Shown here: positions 6,583-15,722 of the stretch, in pieces
How positions within the stretch are numbered: the stretch's first letter is position 1
Layout of the letters: every line of letters begins with the position of its first letter
Source of the DNA: Luteimonas viscosa
Lineage (GTDB): Bacteria > Pseudomonadota > Gammaproteobacteria > Xanthomonadales > Xanthomonadaceae
Assembly (NCBI RefSeq): GCF_008244685.1
Contig: NZ_VTFT01000002.1
Coordinates: forward strand, 434,001 to 498,000
Direction of reading: 5' to 3'
Length of the DNA: 64,000 nt
Translations under genes and position numbers: made by a program
The notes under the pieces: model-generated
Database searches by the model: none
What the model saw: the letters and a program-made list of their open reading frames with translations, nothing else
What the model was told of the DNA's origin: nothing

Positions 6583-8711
6583 TCGTCGCACCTTCGTGCC
6601 GGCATGCGACCGGCGGGGGGAATCGGGCGTTCGCGGTCGATGTGGGCGCGCTGGGCGGCGTCGCAGGCGCTGCTGTCTTCCGGCCGGTCGACGCGTTCGG
6701 TATGGGTCACGGCGTCGCGATGCAGTTCCACTTCGACCCGGCGCAGGAACGGGAATACGCGTTCCCAGCGGGCGCGGCCCGCGAGCCGGCGACCGCGCGC
6801 GTCGCGCCCCTGCACGAAAGCCTCGATGTCGTCGAGCGCCTGCTGGCGTTCGACCGGGTCGCCGCGCCGCGCGCCTTCGATGCCCAGCAGTTCGAGCCGC
6901 TCGTCGGGCCCGAGTCCGGCGAGCCGGCCGCGCAGTTCGCTGGTCAGCTCGCTGTTGCGTGCCTCGCTGCCCGCGGCGGACGACGATTCGCCAAGCAGCT
7001 CACCGATGCCGGTCGCAGCCGGCAAGGCGCCGGCGCCCGGCGGCATGCGCAGCGAAATCTCGCCGTGCGCATGGTCCGCCCGGCGCTGCGCGAGCGCCTG
7101 GTTGTAGGCCACGGTTCCCTCGGGAGAGGCGTAGCCCCGGATGGCGCGGACCGAGTACCCCTGGCCGGCCAGGCTCGCGACCGAACCGACCCGCGCGTCG
7201 AACCCGGCCGGGTCCGCGGGCTGGGTCGCGTCGTACTGATACAGCAGCACCGGCCGCTGCGTGTCGGCGGGCGTATCGACGACGTCGCGCGTGCCGTACG
7301 GCGTGCAGGCGTACTCCGGCCGCGGGGGCGGGCAGCGGCACTCGTAGCAGTCGACCCGTGGCGGCCGCGACGGCGTACCGAAGGTGCCGCCGATGCCTCC
7401 GATGATGCTGCCCGACGGTCCATCCGGTCCGTTCTCGAGGGTTCCGCGCAGGAACGGCGCGATGTCCGTTCCCGGGATCGGAATGCGCAGTTCGCCGCTA
7501 CCGCGGTCTGTGGTGCTCGTGCCGCCGCCTGCGGGCGTGGTGGATTCGCGAAGGTAGTCGAGGCCGATCCGGAACCAGCGCGTGCCCAGTTGCAGGCCCA
7601 GCGTGTAGCGGCTGAGCTCGCGGGCATCGCTGCGTTCCAGCCCCGCGCCACCGGTGACGCGCAGGGTCACCGATCCGTTCGGGGCGATGGTGAGTTCGCC
7701 GCTGATGCGCAGCGTCTGTTCCCCCGTCCCCGCGTCGCCCTCCGCACCCACCCGCGCCAGCAGCACCCCGCTGACCGCGAGCGTGACCGCGCCACTCGCG
7801 CCCAGGCTGGCCTGATCGACGGCGGCGCGGCCCAGGGCCGGCAGGTCGGTTGCGCTTGCCGGATCTTCGCGCAGCGCCTCGAGCAAACGGGTGCCCGCGT
7901 TGACGATGTCGGAATAGTCGGCGGTGACATCGGCAGAGAGGCGGACCTGGCCACGGCAGATCGTGTAGCGCAGGAGTAGTGCATGCGCGTCCTCATCCCA
8001 TTCGAAGACACGATCGCGCGGTGTGGACTCTGTCCGGGGCACACGCTCGGGGCGGTCGCAGCGGCGTTCGCGCATCGTGCGACGGATGCGCACGCCACCG
8101 CCGCTGGCATCGGGCAGGTCGATCTCGGCGTCGCCGGGGATGGCGTCGCGCTGGACGAGGCCTGAGGCCAGGGTGGTGGGGCGCGGCATCGCGGTGCGCC
8201 CGGCCATCACCGCATCGGCCGCAGCATCGGCTTCGCGTTCGAGCGGTGTGTCGGCGGCGTCGACCTCGATCGCATCGGTCGCCGCCACCGGCGCGCTGCC
8301 ACGCTGCTGCACGGTGTGGGTCAGTTCGTGCGCAAGCAGGTGCAGGCCGGCGGAACTGTCGGGGCGATAGCGGCTGGCGCCGAAGTGGATGTGCTGGCCC
8401 CAGGTGAAGGCATTGGCGTGCAGTTCGCGTGCGGCACGGTGGCTGGCCGCGTCGTCGTGGATGCGTACGGCCGAAAAGTCGGTGCCGAACCGTGGCTCGA
8501 GGCGTGCGCGGAGCGCGTGGGAAAGCGGGCTTCCGCCGGTCTCGAATGCGGCAGGCGAGGTCGCACGGGCTGGCATGCCGTCGGCATGCGCCTTGCGCTG
8601 CAACTTCTTCTTGCGGCACTTCTCGCAGCTGCCGCACTGGCAGGCGCGCTGCACCCGGCGCGGCGCACCGGCGGACGAGGGCGTGGCGAGGGGGACGTGG
8701 ACGTGGCTCAT
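6579..8711 (-). CDS. DUF4157 (eCIS_core) protein with N-terminal cysteine cluster and C-terminal OmpA-like domain
   Basis: 710 residues. Near the N-terminus is a cysteine cluster CQCGSCEKC (C24, C26, C29, C32) followed by basic KCRKKKLQRK, a feature common before DUF4157 domains. DUF4157 lies at about 55-140 with HELTH at 128-132. The middle (about 200-430) is beta-rich, and a peptidoglycan-binding OmpA-like region follows, where YSVRAIRGYASPEGTVAYNQ and ALAQRRADH match the usual 'G(Y/H)t...G...YNxxLsxxRA' pattern. The tail is charged. Start is the ATG at 8711 overlapping the previous TGA. OmpA-like domains would suit a cell-wall anchor or a wall-targeting cargo, but which one is unknown. Confidence 0.75.
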   Translation of the reverse strand: MSHVHVPLATPSSAGAPRRVQRACQCGSCEKCRKKKLQRKAHADGMPARATSPAAFETGGSPLSHALRARLEPRFGTDFSAVRIHDDAASHRAARELHANAFTWGQHIHFGASRYRPDSSAGLHLLAHELTHTVQQRGSAPVAATDAIEVDAADTPLEREADAAADAVMAGRTAMPRPTTLASGLVQRDAIPGDAEIDLPDASGGGVRIRRTMRERRCDRPERVPRTESTPRDRVFEWDEDAHALLLRYTICRGQVRLSADVTADYSDIVNAGTRLLEALREDPASATDLPALGRAAVDQASLGASGAVTLAVSGVLLARVGAEGDAGTGEQTLRISGELTIAPNGSVTLRVTGGAGLERSDARELSRYTLGLQLGTRWFRIGLDYLRESTTPAGGGTSTTDRGSGELRIPIPGTDIAPFLRGTLENGPDGPSGSIIGGIGGTFGTPSRPPRVDCYECRCPPPRPEYACTPYGTRDVVDTPADTQRPVLLYQYDATQPADPAGFDARVGSVASLAGQGYSVRAIRGYASPEGTVAYNQALAQRRADHAHGEISLRMPPGAGALPAATGIGELLGESSSAAGSEARNSELTSELRGRLAGLGPDERLELLGIEGARRGDPVERQQALDDIEAFVQGRDARGRRLAGRARWERVFPFLRRVEVELHRDAVTHTERVDRPEDSSACDAAQRAHIDRERPIPPAGRMPARRCDE

Positions 8712-8947
8712 CGTGTGCGTCCCGGCACTGCGGATGCGACGTGCATCGCGAGCGCATCGGCCACCGGCCCGATCCACGCCGCGGGCGTCGGTGCAGGCGT
8801 GCCGGTCGATGTCCCGAGCCGTTCCGTCAGGGCCTCGTGCAGCAGCGCGTCGAGGTCGCGCGGCAGCCCGTCGGCGCCCAGTGCACCGGCATCGACCACC
8901 AGCCGGCCGATATGCAGGTGCAGCGCGGTGGAGGGCGTGTCGCTCAT
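8708..8947 (-). CDS. Small conserved-looking eCIS operon protein with HLHI motif
   Basis: A 79-residue protein beginning MSDTPSTALHLHIGRLVVDA with a predicted helical remainder (DLDALLHEALTERL, then WIGPVADALAMHVASAV). It overlaps its neighbours by ATGA on both sides, between the AAA+ ATPase and a DUF4157 gene, so it is certainly translated if the operon is. The opening LHLHIGRLVV resembles IHLHIDRIEV near the C-terminus of the disordered protein at 12218-12928. I recognise no characterised family. It could be a chaperone or adaptor for the DUF4157 protein encoded next, but that is a guess from position. Confidence 0.75.
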   Translation of the reverse strand: MSDTPSTALHLHIGRLVVDAGALGADGLPRDLDALLHEALTERLGTSTGTPAPTPAAWIGPVADALAMHVASAVPGRTR

Positions 8948-10872
8948 GTGTGCGCTCCGCCCTGCGGGCCCGGGCTGCGTTCGAGCTTCGCCAGCTCCGC
9001 GTGCGCGGCGGCGGCCAGGTGGCGTTGCGCGATCGGCACGTCCTCGTGCGCGGCGATAAAAGCGGCGTTGAGCGCGACCGCGCGGATGTTGCCGCCGGCC
9101 AGGGGCATTCGCGCCAGCGACGGCCAGCGTATGTCCTCGCTCAGCGGCGCCTGCGCCGGGAACTGGCGCCGCCACAGCGCATCGCGTGCGGCTTCGTCGG
9201 GGAAGGGGAACTGCACCACGAAACGGATCCGGCGCAGGAAGGCCTTGTCGATCGCGCCCTTCATGTTGGTGGTGAGGATGGCCAGGCCACGGTAGGCCTC
9301 GATCCGCTGCAGCAGGTAGGCGGTCTCGATGTTGGCGTAGCGGTCGTGGCTGTCCTTGACCTCGCTGCGCTTGCCGAACAGCGCGTCGGCCTCGTCGAAC
9401 AGCAGCACCGCGCCACTGGCCTCGGCGGCGTCGAAGATGCGGCGCAGGTTCTTCTCGGTCTCGCCGATGTACTTGCTGACGGTGCCGGCGAGGTCGATTC
9501 GGTACAGGTCGAGGCCGGCGGCATTGGCGATGGCTTCGGCGGCCATGGTCTTGCCGGTGCCGCTCTCGCCGGTGAACAGTGCGGCGATGCCGAGGCCGCG
9601 CGCGCCCTTGCCCGCGAAGCCCCAGTCGCGATAGACACGACGGCGCTGCTGCAACTGCCGGCCGATGTCGGCGAGCAGGCCGGCCTGCGCCGGCGGCAGT
9701 ACGAGATCGTCGAGCGTGGTGGTCGACTCGATCCGCTGCGCGAGCCGGTCCAGGCCTTCGCGGCTGTGTTCGCGCAGCGCGGCCCAGGCGCGCTGACGCG
9801 CGTCGCCGGCGTCGCCCGCCCCGGCGATCGCGCGTGCGGCATCGTCGAGTGCGCGGCCGGAACCGGGCGCGAACTGTTCGCAGGCTTCGGCCACCGCGGT
9901 CTCCAGCGCCTCCGCCGGCAGCGACGCGCCGAAGCGACGCGCACGCACGGCGAGTTCCCGCGCGCGCGATGCCGGCGTGGCGGCTGGCAGCCACACGCTG
10001 CGCAGGCCGGGCGTGGCGCCGATGTCGGTGTCGGCAGCTGCAAGCACCAGCAGCGGGCTTCGCAGTTGCGGCGCGATGCGATCGAGCCGCGGCGTCGGCC
10101 CGCGCAGGTCCAGGACCACCAGCGCCGCGGACAGCGCGGCCTCCCGATCCACCAGCCGCAGCGTCGGCGCCAGTACGACGGGATCCTCGGGCAGATCGCG
10201 CACCCACACGCCGTGGCGGCCGGTGGCAGCGAGCAACTGCAGCACGTCGTCGCGACCCGGCGCCTCGCCGGTGCGTTGAAGCTGCACGCAGTCGCCGCCC
10301 ATGGCGAAGGTCGCGACCACCTGCGCGATCCAGGCGGCAGGCTCGGCTTCGGCTTCGGCATCGGGCGGCGCCACCAGTTCGACCATGCCATCCAGGCGCT
10401 CGTCGATCGCGGCGACGCCGGAGAGATAGTGCAGCATGCGTTCGTCGATGCGCAGGGCGGCCTCTGTGGGCAGGGCGCCGTCGAGATGCAGCAGTTGCCA
10501 GTGGCGCAGCGGCGCCTGCGGCGAGAGTGCGTCCCAGTGCGGCGCCTCGAGCAGCGACATCGCGAACGGGAACGTCGGCCGCCCCTGCGCGTGCCCGCCT
10601 GCGCGCGCCACCGCATCGGCCAGGCCCGCATCGAGCGCCACGCCGGCGCACAGCAGCAGCACGTCGCGCTCGAAGCGGCTCAGGCCGAACAGCTCCGCGC
10701 AGCGTTGCAGGGCCGGGACGAAGTCCTGCTCGTCGTCTTCGGGCATCTCGCGGAATGGCTTTGCAGCCCGATCCGGAATGCACTCGCGCAACGCGGCGAA
10801 ACGCGACACCAGCCAGCGCTGGTTGCGCTCGCTCCAGGCGACGGTGGTGTCGCTGGCGAGGGCAACGGTCAT
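8944..10872 (-). CDS. eCIS AAA+ ATPase (Pvc15/Afp15-type)
   Basis: 642 residues. The N-terminal half (1-390) is a helical region starting with DxxVLLLCAG-like sequence (RFERDVLLLCAGVALD) shared by eCIS ATPases. The AAA+ module at about 390-630 has Walker A GESGTGKT (435-442), Walker B VLLFDEADALFG (489-500), sensor-like ILTTNMKGAID and the arginine-bearing FLRRIRFVVQFPFPDEAAR. Pvc15/Afp15 ATPases are thought to load effectors or assist particle assembly inside the producer cell. Start is ATG at 10872, overlapping the DUF4255 stop as ATGA; the frame extending further upstream belongs to an antisense-like reading. Position just before the DUF4157 cargo genes fits a loading role. Confidence 0.93.
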   Translation of the reverse strand: MTVALASDTTVAWSERNQRWLVSRFAALRECIPDRAAKPFREMPEDDEQDFVPALQRCAELFGLSRFERDVLLLCAGVALDAGLADAVARAGGHAQGRPTFPFAMSLLEAPHWDALSPQAPLRHWQLLHLDGALPTEAALRIDERMLHYLSGVAAIDERLDGMVELVAPPDAEAEAEPAAWIAQVVATFAMGGDCVQLQRTGEAPGRDDVLQLLAATGRHGVWVRDLPEDPVVLAPTLRLVDREAALSAALVVLDLRGPTPRLDRIAPQLRSPLLVLAAADTDIGATPGLRSVWLPAATPASRARELAVRARRFGASLPAEALETAVAEACEQFAPGSGRALDDAARAIAGAGDAGDARQRAWAALREHSREGLDRLAQRIESTTTLDDLVLPPAQAGLLADIGRQLQQRRRVYRDWGFAGKGARGLGIAALFTGESGTGKTMAAEAIANAAGLDLYRIDLAGTVSKYIGETEKNLRRIFDAAEASGAVLLFDEADALFGKRSEVKDSHDRYANIETAYLLQRIEAYRGLAILTTNMKGAIDKAFLRRIRFVVQFPFPDEAARDALWRRQFPAQAPLSEDIRWPSLARMPLAGGNIRAVALNAAFIAAHEDVPIAQRHLAAAAHAELAKLERSPGPQGGAHT

Positions 10873-12221
10873 GCCGGCACCGTCACCAGCATGTCGGGGT
10901 CGAACACCGGCGCCTGGTCGGGCGCCTGCAGCACCAGCTCGCTGTCGACGCCATCCACGCGCAGGCGCAGGTAGTGGTTGTCCGCTGCCAGCGTGCCCGG
11001 GAAGTCGAACACCAGCGGATCGCCTGCGGCGGCCCGGTGATTGGCATGGCACTGGCGCGCGCCGAGCATCAGCACGGCCTGCTGTTGCGGGCGTACCCGC
11101 GGCTGCGAGGCAAGGGTCACGCGCACCCGTGGCGGGTCGGCGCTGCGCACGATCGAGATCGCCGGCAGCCCGAGCGGCGGGCCGCTGGCCTCGATCATCG
11201 GCCGGGCGCTGAGGAGCAGGGGAATCGCGTTGGTCTCGCGCGGTTCGCTTTCACCGGCGGGCGTGAGCACGAGGCTGAGCTGCCAGGTGCCTGCCGGCAG
11301 GTCGGCCTGCGCGGCGGCATCGTCCGGCAGGTCGAACTGCAGGCCGCGGCCATCGGCGTCGAGCGCAGCGGGGAGTTCGATTGGCGTTTCGCGCAGGCGA
11401 TGGTGCAAGCGCACTTGCGGATCCGCACCGGCCAGACGGATGCCCGACACCTCGATCGTATCGCCCAGCCGCGCCGTCTTCTGCATCTGCGGAGGCAAGG
11501 CCTGCATGAGGGTCGGTACCGAAGGCAGCAGGTCCGGATTCACCAGCACGCCGGCATCGCGCTGGGTCGCGGGATCGACGCGGCCGCGCGAGAGCACGGG
11601 CAGCGGCGACACGCCCGGGCGCGTGCCTTCGATCAGCACCACCGAGACCTGGTAGGCCGCGGAGGGCCGGTAGTGGGTCTGGATCGCCGACCAGAGCTTG
11701 CTCATCTCGTCGATGCCCAGCGCGGCGGGCGTGATCTTGATCGCTTCGAGCTGGTCGGCGAGGTCGGACTGGGACAGCGCCTGGATCTGCGGTGGGAACA
11801 TGCCCAGGTCGAGCGGGCCGGGCGAAAGAGCGTCGCGGATCGAAGCGCGGTCCAGCCACGGCCGTTCGTGCAGCACATGCATCGCATGGCCGAGCAGGAT
11901 TTCGGCCTGGAAATCCCCACGGCCGTAGGCGGTGACCAGGTAGTGCAGGTCCAGCGCCAGCGGCCCGTTGGTCATCCGCTCGCCGGCGCCGTTGCGCGAG
12001 GGCAGGGCGGTATTGCGCCAGGCGGCGTTGTGCGTGACCTGGTGCAGGAACAGGTTGAGCCGCGGCGCCATCTGTTCGTCGTCGAGGTCGATGGTGTCGG
12101 GCGCGACCGCGGTGACGGTGATGGTGGTGCCGAGGGCGGGCGCGACGCTGGTGATCATGGCGTCGTCGAGCAGGTTGCGCAGGACCGCGCTGACCGCACC
12201 GATGGCGAGCGGCGAACTCAT
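10869..12221 (-). CDS. DUF4255 (Pvc16-type) tail terminator/cap protein
   Basis: 450 residues. The N-terminal domain (about 1-190) matches DUF4255: AIGAVSAVLRNLLDDAM, NLFLHQVTHNAAWRN, LALDLHYLVTAYG, AEILLGHAMHVLHERPWLDR and KLWSAIQTHYRPSAAYQVSV. Pvc16/Afp16 proteins cap the end of tube and sheath. The C-terminal 200 residues are beta-sandwich-like (Ig-like, with RLGDTIEVSGIRL and other short strands), longer than in the smallest family members. Both ends overlap neighbours by ATGA. It sits immediately before the ATPase, the same order as pvc15-pvc16 in other loci although here the ATPase follows. Confidence 0.92.
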   Translation of the reverse strand: MSSPLAIGAVSAVLRNLLDDAMITSVAPALGTTITVTAVAPDTIDLDDEQMAPRLNLFLHQVTHNAAWRNTALPSRNGAGERMTNGPLALDLHYLVTAYGRGDFQAEILLGHAMHVLHERPWLDRASIRDALSPGPLDLGMFPPQIQALSQSDLADQLEAIKITPAALGIDEMSKLWSAIQTHYRPSAAYQVSVVLIEGTRPGVSPLPVLSRGRVDPATQRDAGVLVNPDLLPSVPTLMQALPPQMQKTARLGDTIEVSGIRLAGADPQVRLHHRLRETPIELPAALDADGRGLQFDLPDDAAAQADLPAGTWQLSLVLTPAGESEPRETNAIPLLLSARPMIEASGPPLGLPAISIVRSADPPRVRVTLASQPRVRPQQQAVLMLGARQCHANHRAAAGDPLVFDFPGTLAADNHYLRLRVDGVDSELVLQAPDQAPVFDPDMLVTVPA

Positions 12222-12928
12222 CCGCGCCGCTTCCCGTGCAGGTAGTCGTGGAGGCTCTGCGGTTCGGGCCGGGCGCGCGGCCGTGTCGGGGGCGCCGCGG
12301 CGGGACGGGCGGCCGCGCGCACCTCGATGCGGTCGATGTGGAGGTGGATCGTCGGTGGTGTCGAGGTGGCAGACGCGGTTTCGAGCCGCGCGACGGTGCT
12401 GGCCGACAACGGAGGCGGCGCATGCGCCTGCGGACGGACATCGATGGAGGACGACAGCGGCGCGCGCGGAGCGGAATCGGACATTCGTGGAAACGCCGTC
12501 GGCGCAGGCGGCCGAGGTAACGCGCTCCCCGTGTGCGCTTCGATGGCGGTTCTTTCGTGGGCGGACCCGTTCGTGACGGCATCGAAACCGGGCGCACGAA
12601 ATCCCGTCGGCGCGGCGCGCACGGGTTCGACCCATTGGCCGGGTGCCGACGCGTCTACGGACGGTCCCGGTGCGACGGACATGACGTGAGCCGGACCGGT
12701 GACCGGGTTCCGCGAGGACGCATTCGTCGCGGTGGGGCGCGATGGCGTTTCGATGCCCACCGCGTGCGCAGCGGCCGGGGCGACGGCATCCCTGTCCATG
12801 ACATCCGCCGGATCCTCCGGTGTCGCCAGCATGGGCGCTGCCCGGTCGGTCGCCAGCGCACGCAGCGGCGCCGCGGGGCGCAAGGCATCCGCATGCCGTG
12901 GCGAGAGCCGGCGCAGGAATCCGGACAT
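12218..12928 (-). CDS. Disordered eCIS operon protein with C-terminal HLHI motif
   Basis: A 236-residue protein, mostly low complexity (Ala, Pro, Thr, Ser) with no domain I recognise. Its N-terminus is basic (MSGFLRRLSPRHADALRP), and near the C-terminus it has TIHLHIDRIEVRA, followed by an Ala/Pro spacer and a short terminal segment SLHDYLHGKRRG. It overlaps the DUF4255 gene by ATGA and follows the T4-type baseplate gene by 6 bp, so it belongs to the operon. The paired short motifs in an otherwise disordered chain suggest a linker or scaffold that docks to particle proteins. Codon use matches the neighbours. Function unknown. Confidence 0.75.
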   Translation of the reverse strand: MSGFLRRLSPRHADALRPAAPLRALATDRAAPMLATPEDPADVMDRDAVAPAAAHAVGIETPSRPTATNASSRNPVTGPAHVMSVAPGPSVDASAPGQWVEPVRAAPTGFRAPGFDAVTNGSAHERTAIEAHTGSALPRPPAPTAFPRMSDSAPRAPLSSSIDVRPQAHAPPPLSASTVARLETASATSTPPTIHLHIDRIEVRAAARPAAAPPTRPRARPEPQSLHDYLHGKRRG

Positions 12929-12934
12929 GCCGCG

Positions 12935-13627
12935 TCAACCTCCCGCCAGTTGCAGGTACGCGGCGCGGCGCACCGGACCGAGCGCGAGGATGTCGCGCTC
13001 GCACCAGCCGAAGCGCTGCGCGATCAGCGCCACATCCGACAGCAGCCGCTCGGCCCGGGCGCGCAGCACGCGCCACAGCAGCTCCACCGGATCGAGCGGC
13101 GCCTCCCACGCGTGCCGGCAATCCGGGCATTGCAGCGAGAAATCCAGGGTCGCGCCGGGCATCAGCGCCTGCATCCGGGCGCCGATCGCCTCACGTGTCT
13201 CGGCCGCAGCCGGCAGGTTGCCCTCCACGCAGCGCGCAAGCAGGGCGTCGGCGAAGGCCTCGGGCTCATCGACGCCTTCCAGGGCGTACAGGTCTTCCGG
13301 TGTCGGCAGGCGGAAGCGCGGGGCGTCGTCGTGCCCGTCGAGCGTGTGCCATTGCGGGTCGTCGTCTGCCGCGTGCGTCCCGGGGGCGGGCAACGCCGCG
13401 ACGCAGTGGCGCGCATCGATGGTGAACTCGACGGCCGTGCCACATTGCGCGCAGCGTCCGATCAGTTCGGCATCCGTACCGAACAGGTCCGCATAGCGCT
13501 GGAGCGCCAGCCGGTTGCGCTCGGCCAACGAGCGTGGCAACCCGCCGAGCAACGCCCGGTCGCGGGGCGCGCCACGCGCGCCGACGGCGGCCTCCCACAG
13601 CGCCAGCAGTTGCGCGTCGTGCGCCAT
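12935..13627 (-). CDS. T4-type baseplate protein (zinc-ribbon-like, T4_baseplate family)
   Basis: A 230-residue protein starting MAHDAQLLALWEAAVG, with AERNRLALQRYADLFGTDAE before two CxxC pairs: CAQC at about 59-62 and CPDC at about 167-170. This pattern (LLxLWE..., then a 'dRd..LL.LRe..FG' helix and two CxxC knuckles that can bind zinc) is seen in the T4_baseplate family of 'phage baseplate proteins' in eCIS loci. Start ATG shares one base with the stop of the tube gene. The frame extends upstream to 14086 antisense-like, which was rejected. Its exact place in the particle is not known to me. Confidence 0.8.
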   Translation of the reverse strand: MAHDAQLLALWEAAVGARGAPRDRALLGGLPRSLAERNRLALQRYADLFGTDAELIGRCAQCGTAVEFTIDARHCVAALPAPGTHAADDDPQWHTLDGHDDAPRFRLPTPEDLYALEGVDEPEAFADALLARCVEGNLPAAAETREAIGARMQALMPGATLDFSLQCPDCRHAWEAPLDPVELLWRVLRARAERLLSDVALIAQRFGWCERDILALGPVRRAAYLQLAGG

Positions 13628-14151
13628 CAGGCCGGCTCGCTGAAGGCCGGTTCGGACGGCTCGGCGACGTCGTAGTCGCGCTCCCAGCCCTCGTTTTCGA
13701 GCTTCAGGGTCTGGATCGCCACCGCGTTGGCGTTCGCGTCCAGGTCCGGCAGCGCCTGGTACTCCGACACCCAGCAGCGATAGATGCGGTAGGCCAGCAC
13801 CAGCTGGCCGGCCTCGTTGTAGACCTCGAGGATCAGGTCCTTGCGGAAGTCGCGCAGCGAGACTTCGGCGCCGAGGCCGGAGCCGTAGTTCCAGATCTTG
13901 TTGGCCCACTTCTCGAACTCGGGATCGTGGGTCACGCCGCGCTCGAGCGTGAGCGGTTCGTACTTGCTGCGCCCCGGCGACTTGCGCGAAGTGCTCGGGT
14001 CGCCGCCCTCGCGGTGCTCCACAACTTCCGTGCTGCGCTTGAGCGCGGAGCACTTGCTGATGCCGGCGACGTAGCGCCCGTCCCACTTCAGCCGGAACTT
14101 GAAGTTCTTGTAGGGATCGAAGCGCGTGGGGTTGACGGAAAACTGTGCCAT
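13627..14151 (-). CDS. eCIS inner tube protein (T4 gp19/Hcp-like)
   Basis: A 174-residue protein with the gp19-family features: DPYKNFKFRLKWDGRYVAGI near the N-terminus, SALKRSTEVVEHREGGDPST, LTLERGVTHDPEFEKWANKI and the C-terminal AIQTLKLENEGWERD. These match phage tail tube protein gp19 and Pvc1/Pvc5-like tubes, which stack as hexamers to make the hollow tube driven out on contraction. Only one gp19-like gene is visible in this window, although many eCIS have two. It follows the sheath gene by 10 bp, the standard order. Confidence 0.93.
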   Translation of the reverse strand: MAQFSVNPTRFDPYKNFKFRLKWDGRYVAGISKCSALKRSTEVVEHREGGDPSTSRKSPGRSKYEPLTLERGVTHDPEFEKWANKIWNYGSGLGAEVSLRDFRKDLILEVYNEAGQLVLAYRIYRCWVSEYQALPDLDANANAVAIQTLKLENEGWERDYDVAEPSEPAFSEPA

Positions 14152-14161
14152 GGTCCGCTCC

Positions 14162-15679
14162 TCAGACTGGGATGTCGCCGGCGATCTGCTGCACCCGGAT
14201 GACCACGAACTCGGCCGGCTTCAGCGGCGCGAAGCCGACGTGGATGTTGACGATGCCCATGTTGATGTCGGTCTGGGTCGTGGTCTCGCGGTCGCACTTG
14301 ACGAAGTAGGCCTCGCGCGGCGTGCGTCCCTGGAACGCGCCCTGGCGGAACAGGTTCTGCAGGAACGCGCCGATGTTCAGGCGGATCTGCGCCCACAGCG
14401 GTTCGTCGTTGGGCTCGAACACCACCCACTGCGTGCCGCGGTACAGGCTCTCCTCAAGGAACAGCGCCATGCGTCGCACCGGCACGTACTTCCATTCCGA
14501 GGCGCGGTCGTTGTGGCCGTGCAGGGTGCGCGCACCCCAGACCACCGAGCCGTACACCGGCAGCGCGCGCAGGCAGTTGATGCCTTGCGGATTGAGCTGG
14601 CCGTTCTCGGCGTCGCTCATCGCCACTTCCAGCGCGGCGGCGCCGTTGATGCCGGCGTCGATTCCCGCGGGCGCCTTCCACACGCCGCGGCTGGCATCGG
14701 TACGTGCATACACGCCGGCGACGAAGCCGCAGGGCGGGAACGCGCGCGGCGCGCCCTGCTTGAGCGGGTCGGGCGCGCGCACCCAGGGGTAGTACAGCGC
14801 CGAGTAGTTGGCGTCCGCGCCGGTGAGGCCGTCCAGACCGTCGGTCATCATGTTCCCGACCGTTTCACCTTCGGGAGCATCGACGATCAGGAACGCGCGG
14901 CGTTCGCGGCAGCGACCCTGGAGGGTCTGGATGGTCGCCGCATCGGTCAGTCCCGGCACGCACACCAGGTTGAACAGGTCGATGCGGTCGGTAGGTGTGC
15001 CGAGTCCGAAGCTGGCGAGCAGCGCGGTGCGGAAATCGGCGTCGTCGGCGGTCCAGGCCACGCCGTCGGCGCCGCCGTCGAGCTCGAGGATCGCGCCGTC
15101 CGCGGGTGGATCGCCATCGGCCTCGACGGTGATGAACAGCGAACGTCCGTTGACCGCGTCATCGGCGAAGCGCGGGTCGGTCGGGTCCATCGACAGGTTC
15201 TCGAACACCTCCACCACCGCGTCCTCGGTGGGATGGTCGATCACCTCCAGCTTGAATCGCTGGCCGACCGGATCGGCGGCGTCCACGCCGACCCGGCGGG
15301 TCACCCGCACGCGGACGTCGTTGGCCCATTCGCCGGGCGAGCTGGCGAAGACCGTCAGGCCCACGGCGCTGTCGCTGGCGCTGTCGGCATTGTCGCCGTC
15401 GTCCTCCAGGCCGCTGGCGGCCAGCCGCAGCACGTAGGCATCGCCGCCGCCGTTGTCGAAGAACTGGCGCACCGAGTAGCCGAGCAGGGTGCGCTGGTCG
15501 AGGCCGCCGAAGCGGCGTTCGTAGTCGGCGAACGAGGTGATGCGCACGGCACGGTCCACCGGGCCGCGCGCGGCCCAGCCGATGAACAGCGCGATCGAGG
15601 TCGCCACGCCGGTGATCGTGCGGACGCCGCTGGAGACTTCCTCGATGTAGACGCCGGGGTAGGTGAGGGCTTGTGGCAT
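14162..15679 (-). CDS. eCIS contractile sheath protein
   Basis: 505 residues, in the usual range for phage/eCIS sheaths. It starts MPQALTYPGVYIEEVSSGVR, then ITGVATSIALFIGWAARGP, and ends with the conserved C-terminal sheath domain: RGVWKAPAGID, LRALPVYGSVVWGARTL, WKYVPVRRMALFLEESLYRG, WVVFEPNDEPLWAQIR and INMGIVNIHVGFAPLKPAEF. Sheath subunits surround the tube and supply the energy of contraction. A single sheath gene is present here, whereas Afp/PVC have three. It lies 43 bp after the small winged-helix-like gene that opens the operon. Confidence 0.96.
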   Translation of the reverse strand: MPQALTYPGVYIEEVSSGVRTITGVATSIALFIGWAARGPVDRAVRITSFADYERRFGGLDQRTLLGYSVRQFFDNGGGDAYVLRLAASGLEDDGDNADSASDSAVGLTVFASSPGEWANDVRVRVTRRVGVDAADPVGQRFKLEVIDHPTEDAVVEVFENLSMDPTDPRFADDAVNGRSLFITVEADGDPPADGAILELDGGADGVAWTADDADFRTALLASFGLGTPTDRIDLFNLVCVPGLTDAATIQTLQGRCRERRAFLIVDAPEGETVGNMMTDGLDGLTGADANYSALYYPWVRAPDPLKQGAPRAFPPCGFVAGVYARTDASRGVWKAPAGIDAGINGAAALEVAMSDAENGQLNPQGINCLRALPVYGSVVWGARTLHGHNDRASEWKYVPVRRMALFLEESLYRGTQWVVFEPNDEPLWAQIRLNIGAFLQNLFRQGAFQGRTPREAYFVKCDRETTTQTDINMGIVNIHVGFAPLKPAEFVVIRVQQIAGDIPV

Positions 15680-15722
15680 GGAGCTGCTCCTGGACCCGGT
15701 GGTGCGGGGAAACGCCGGGTGT

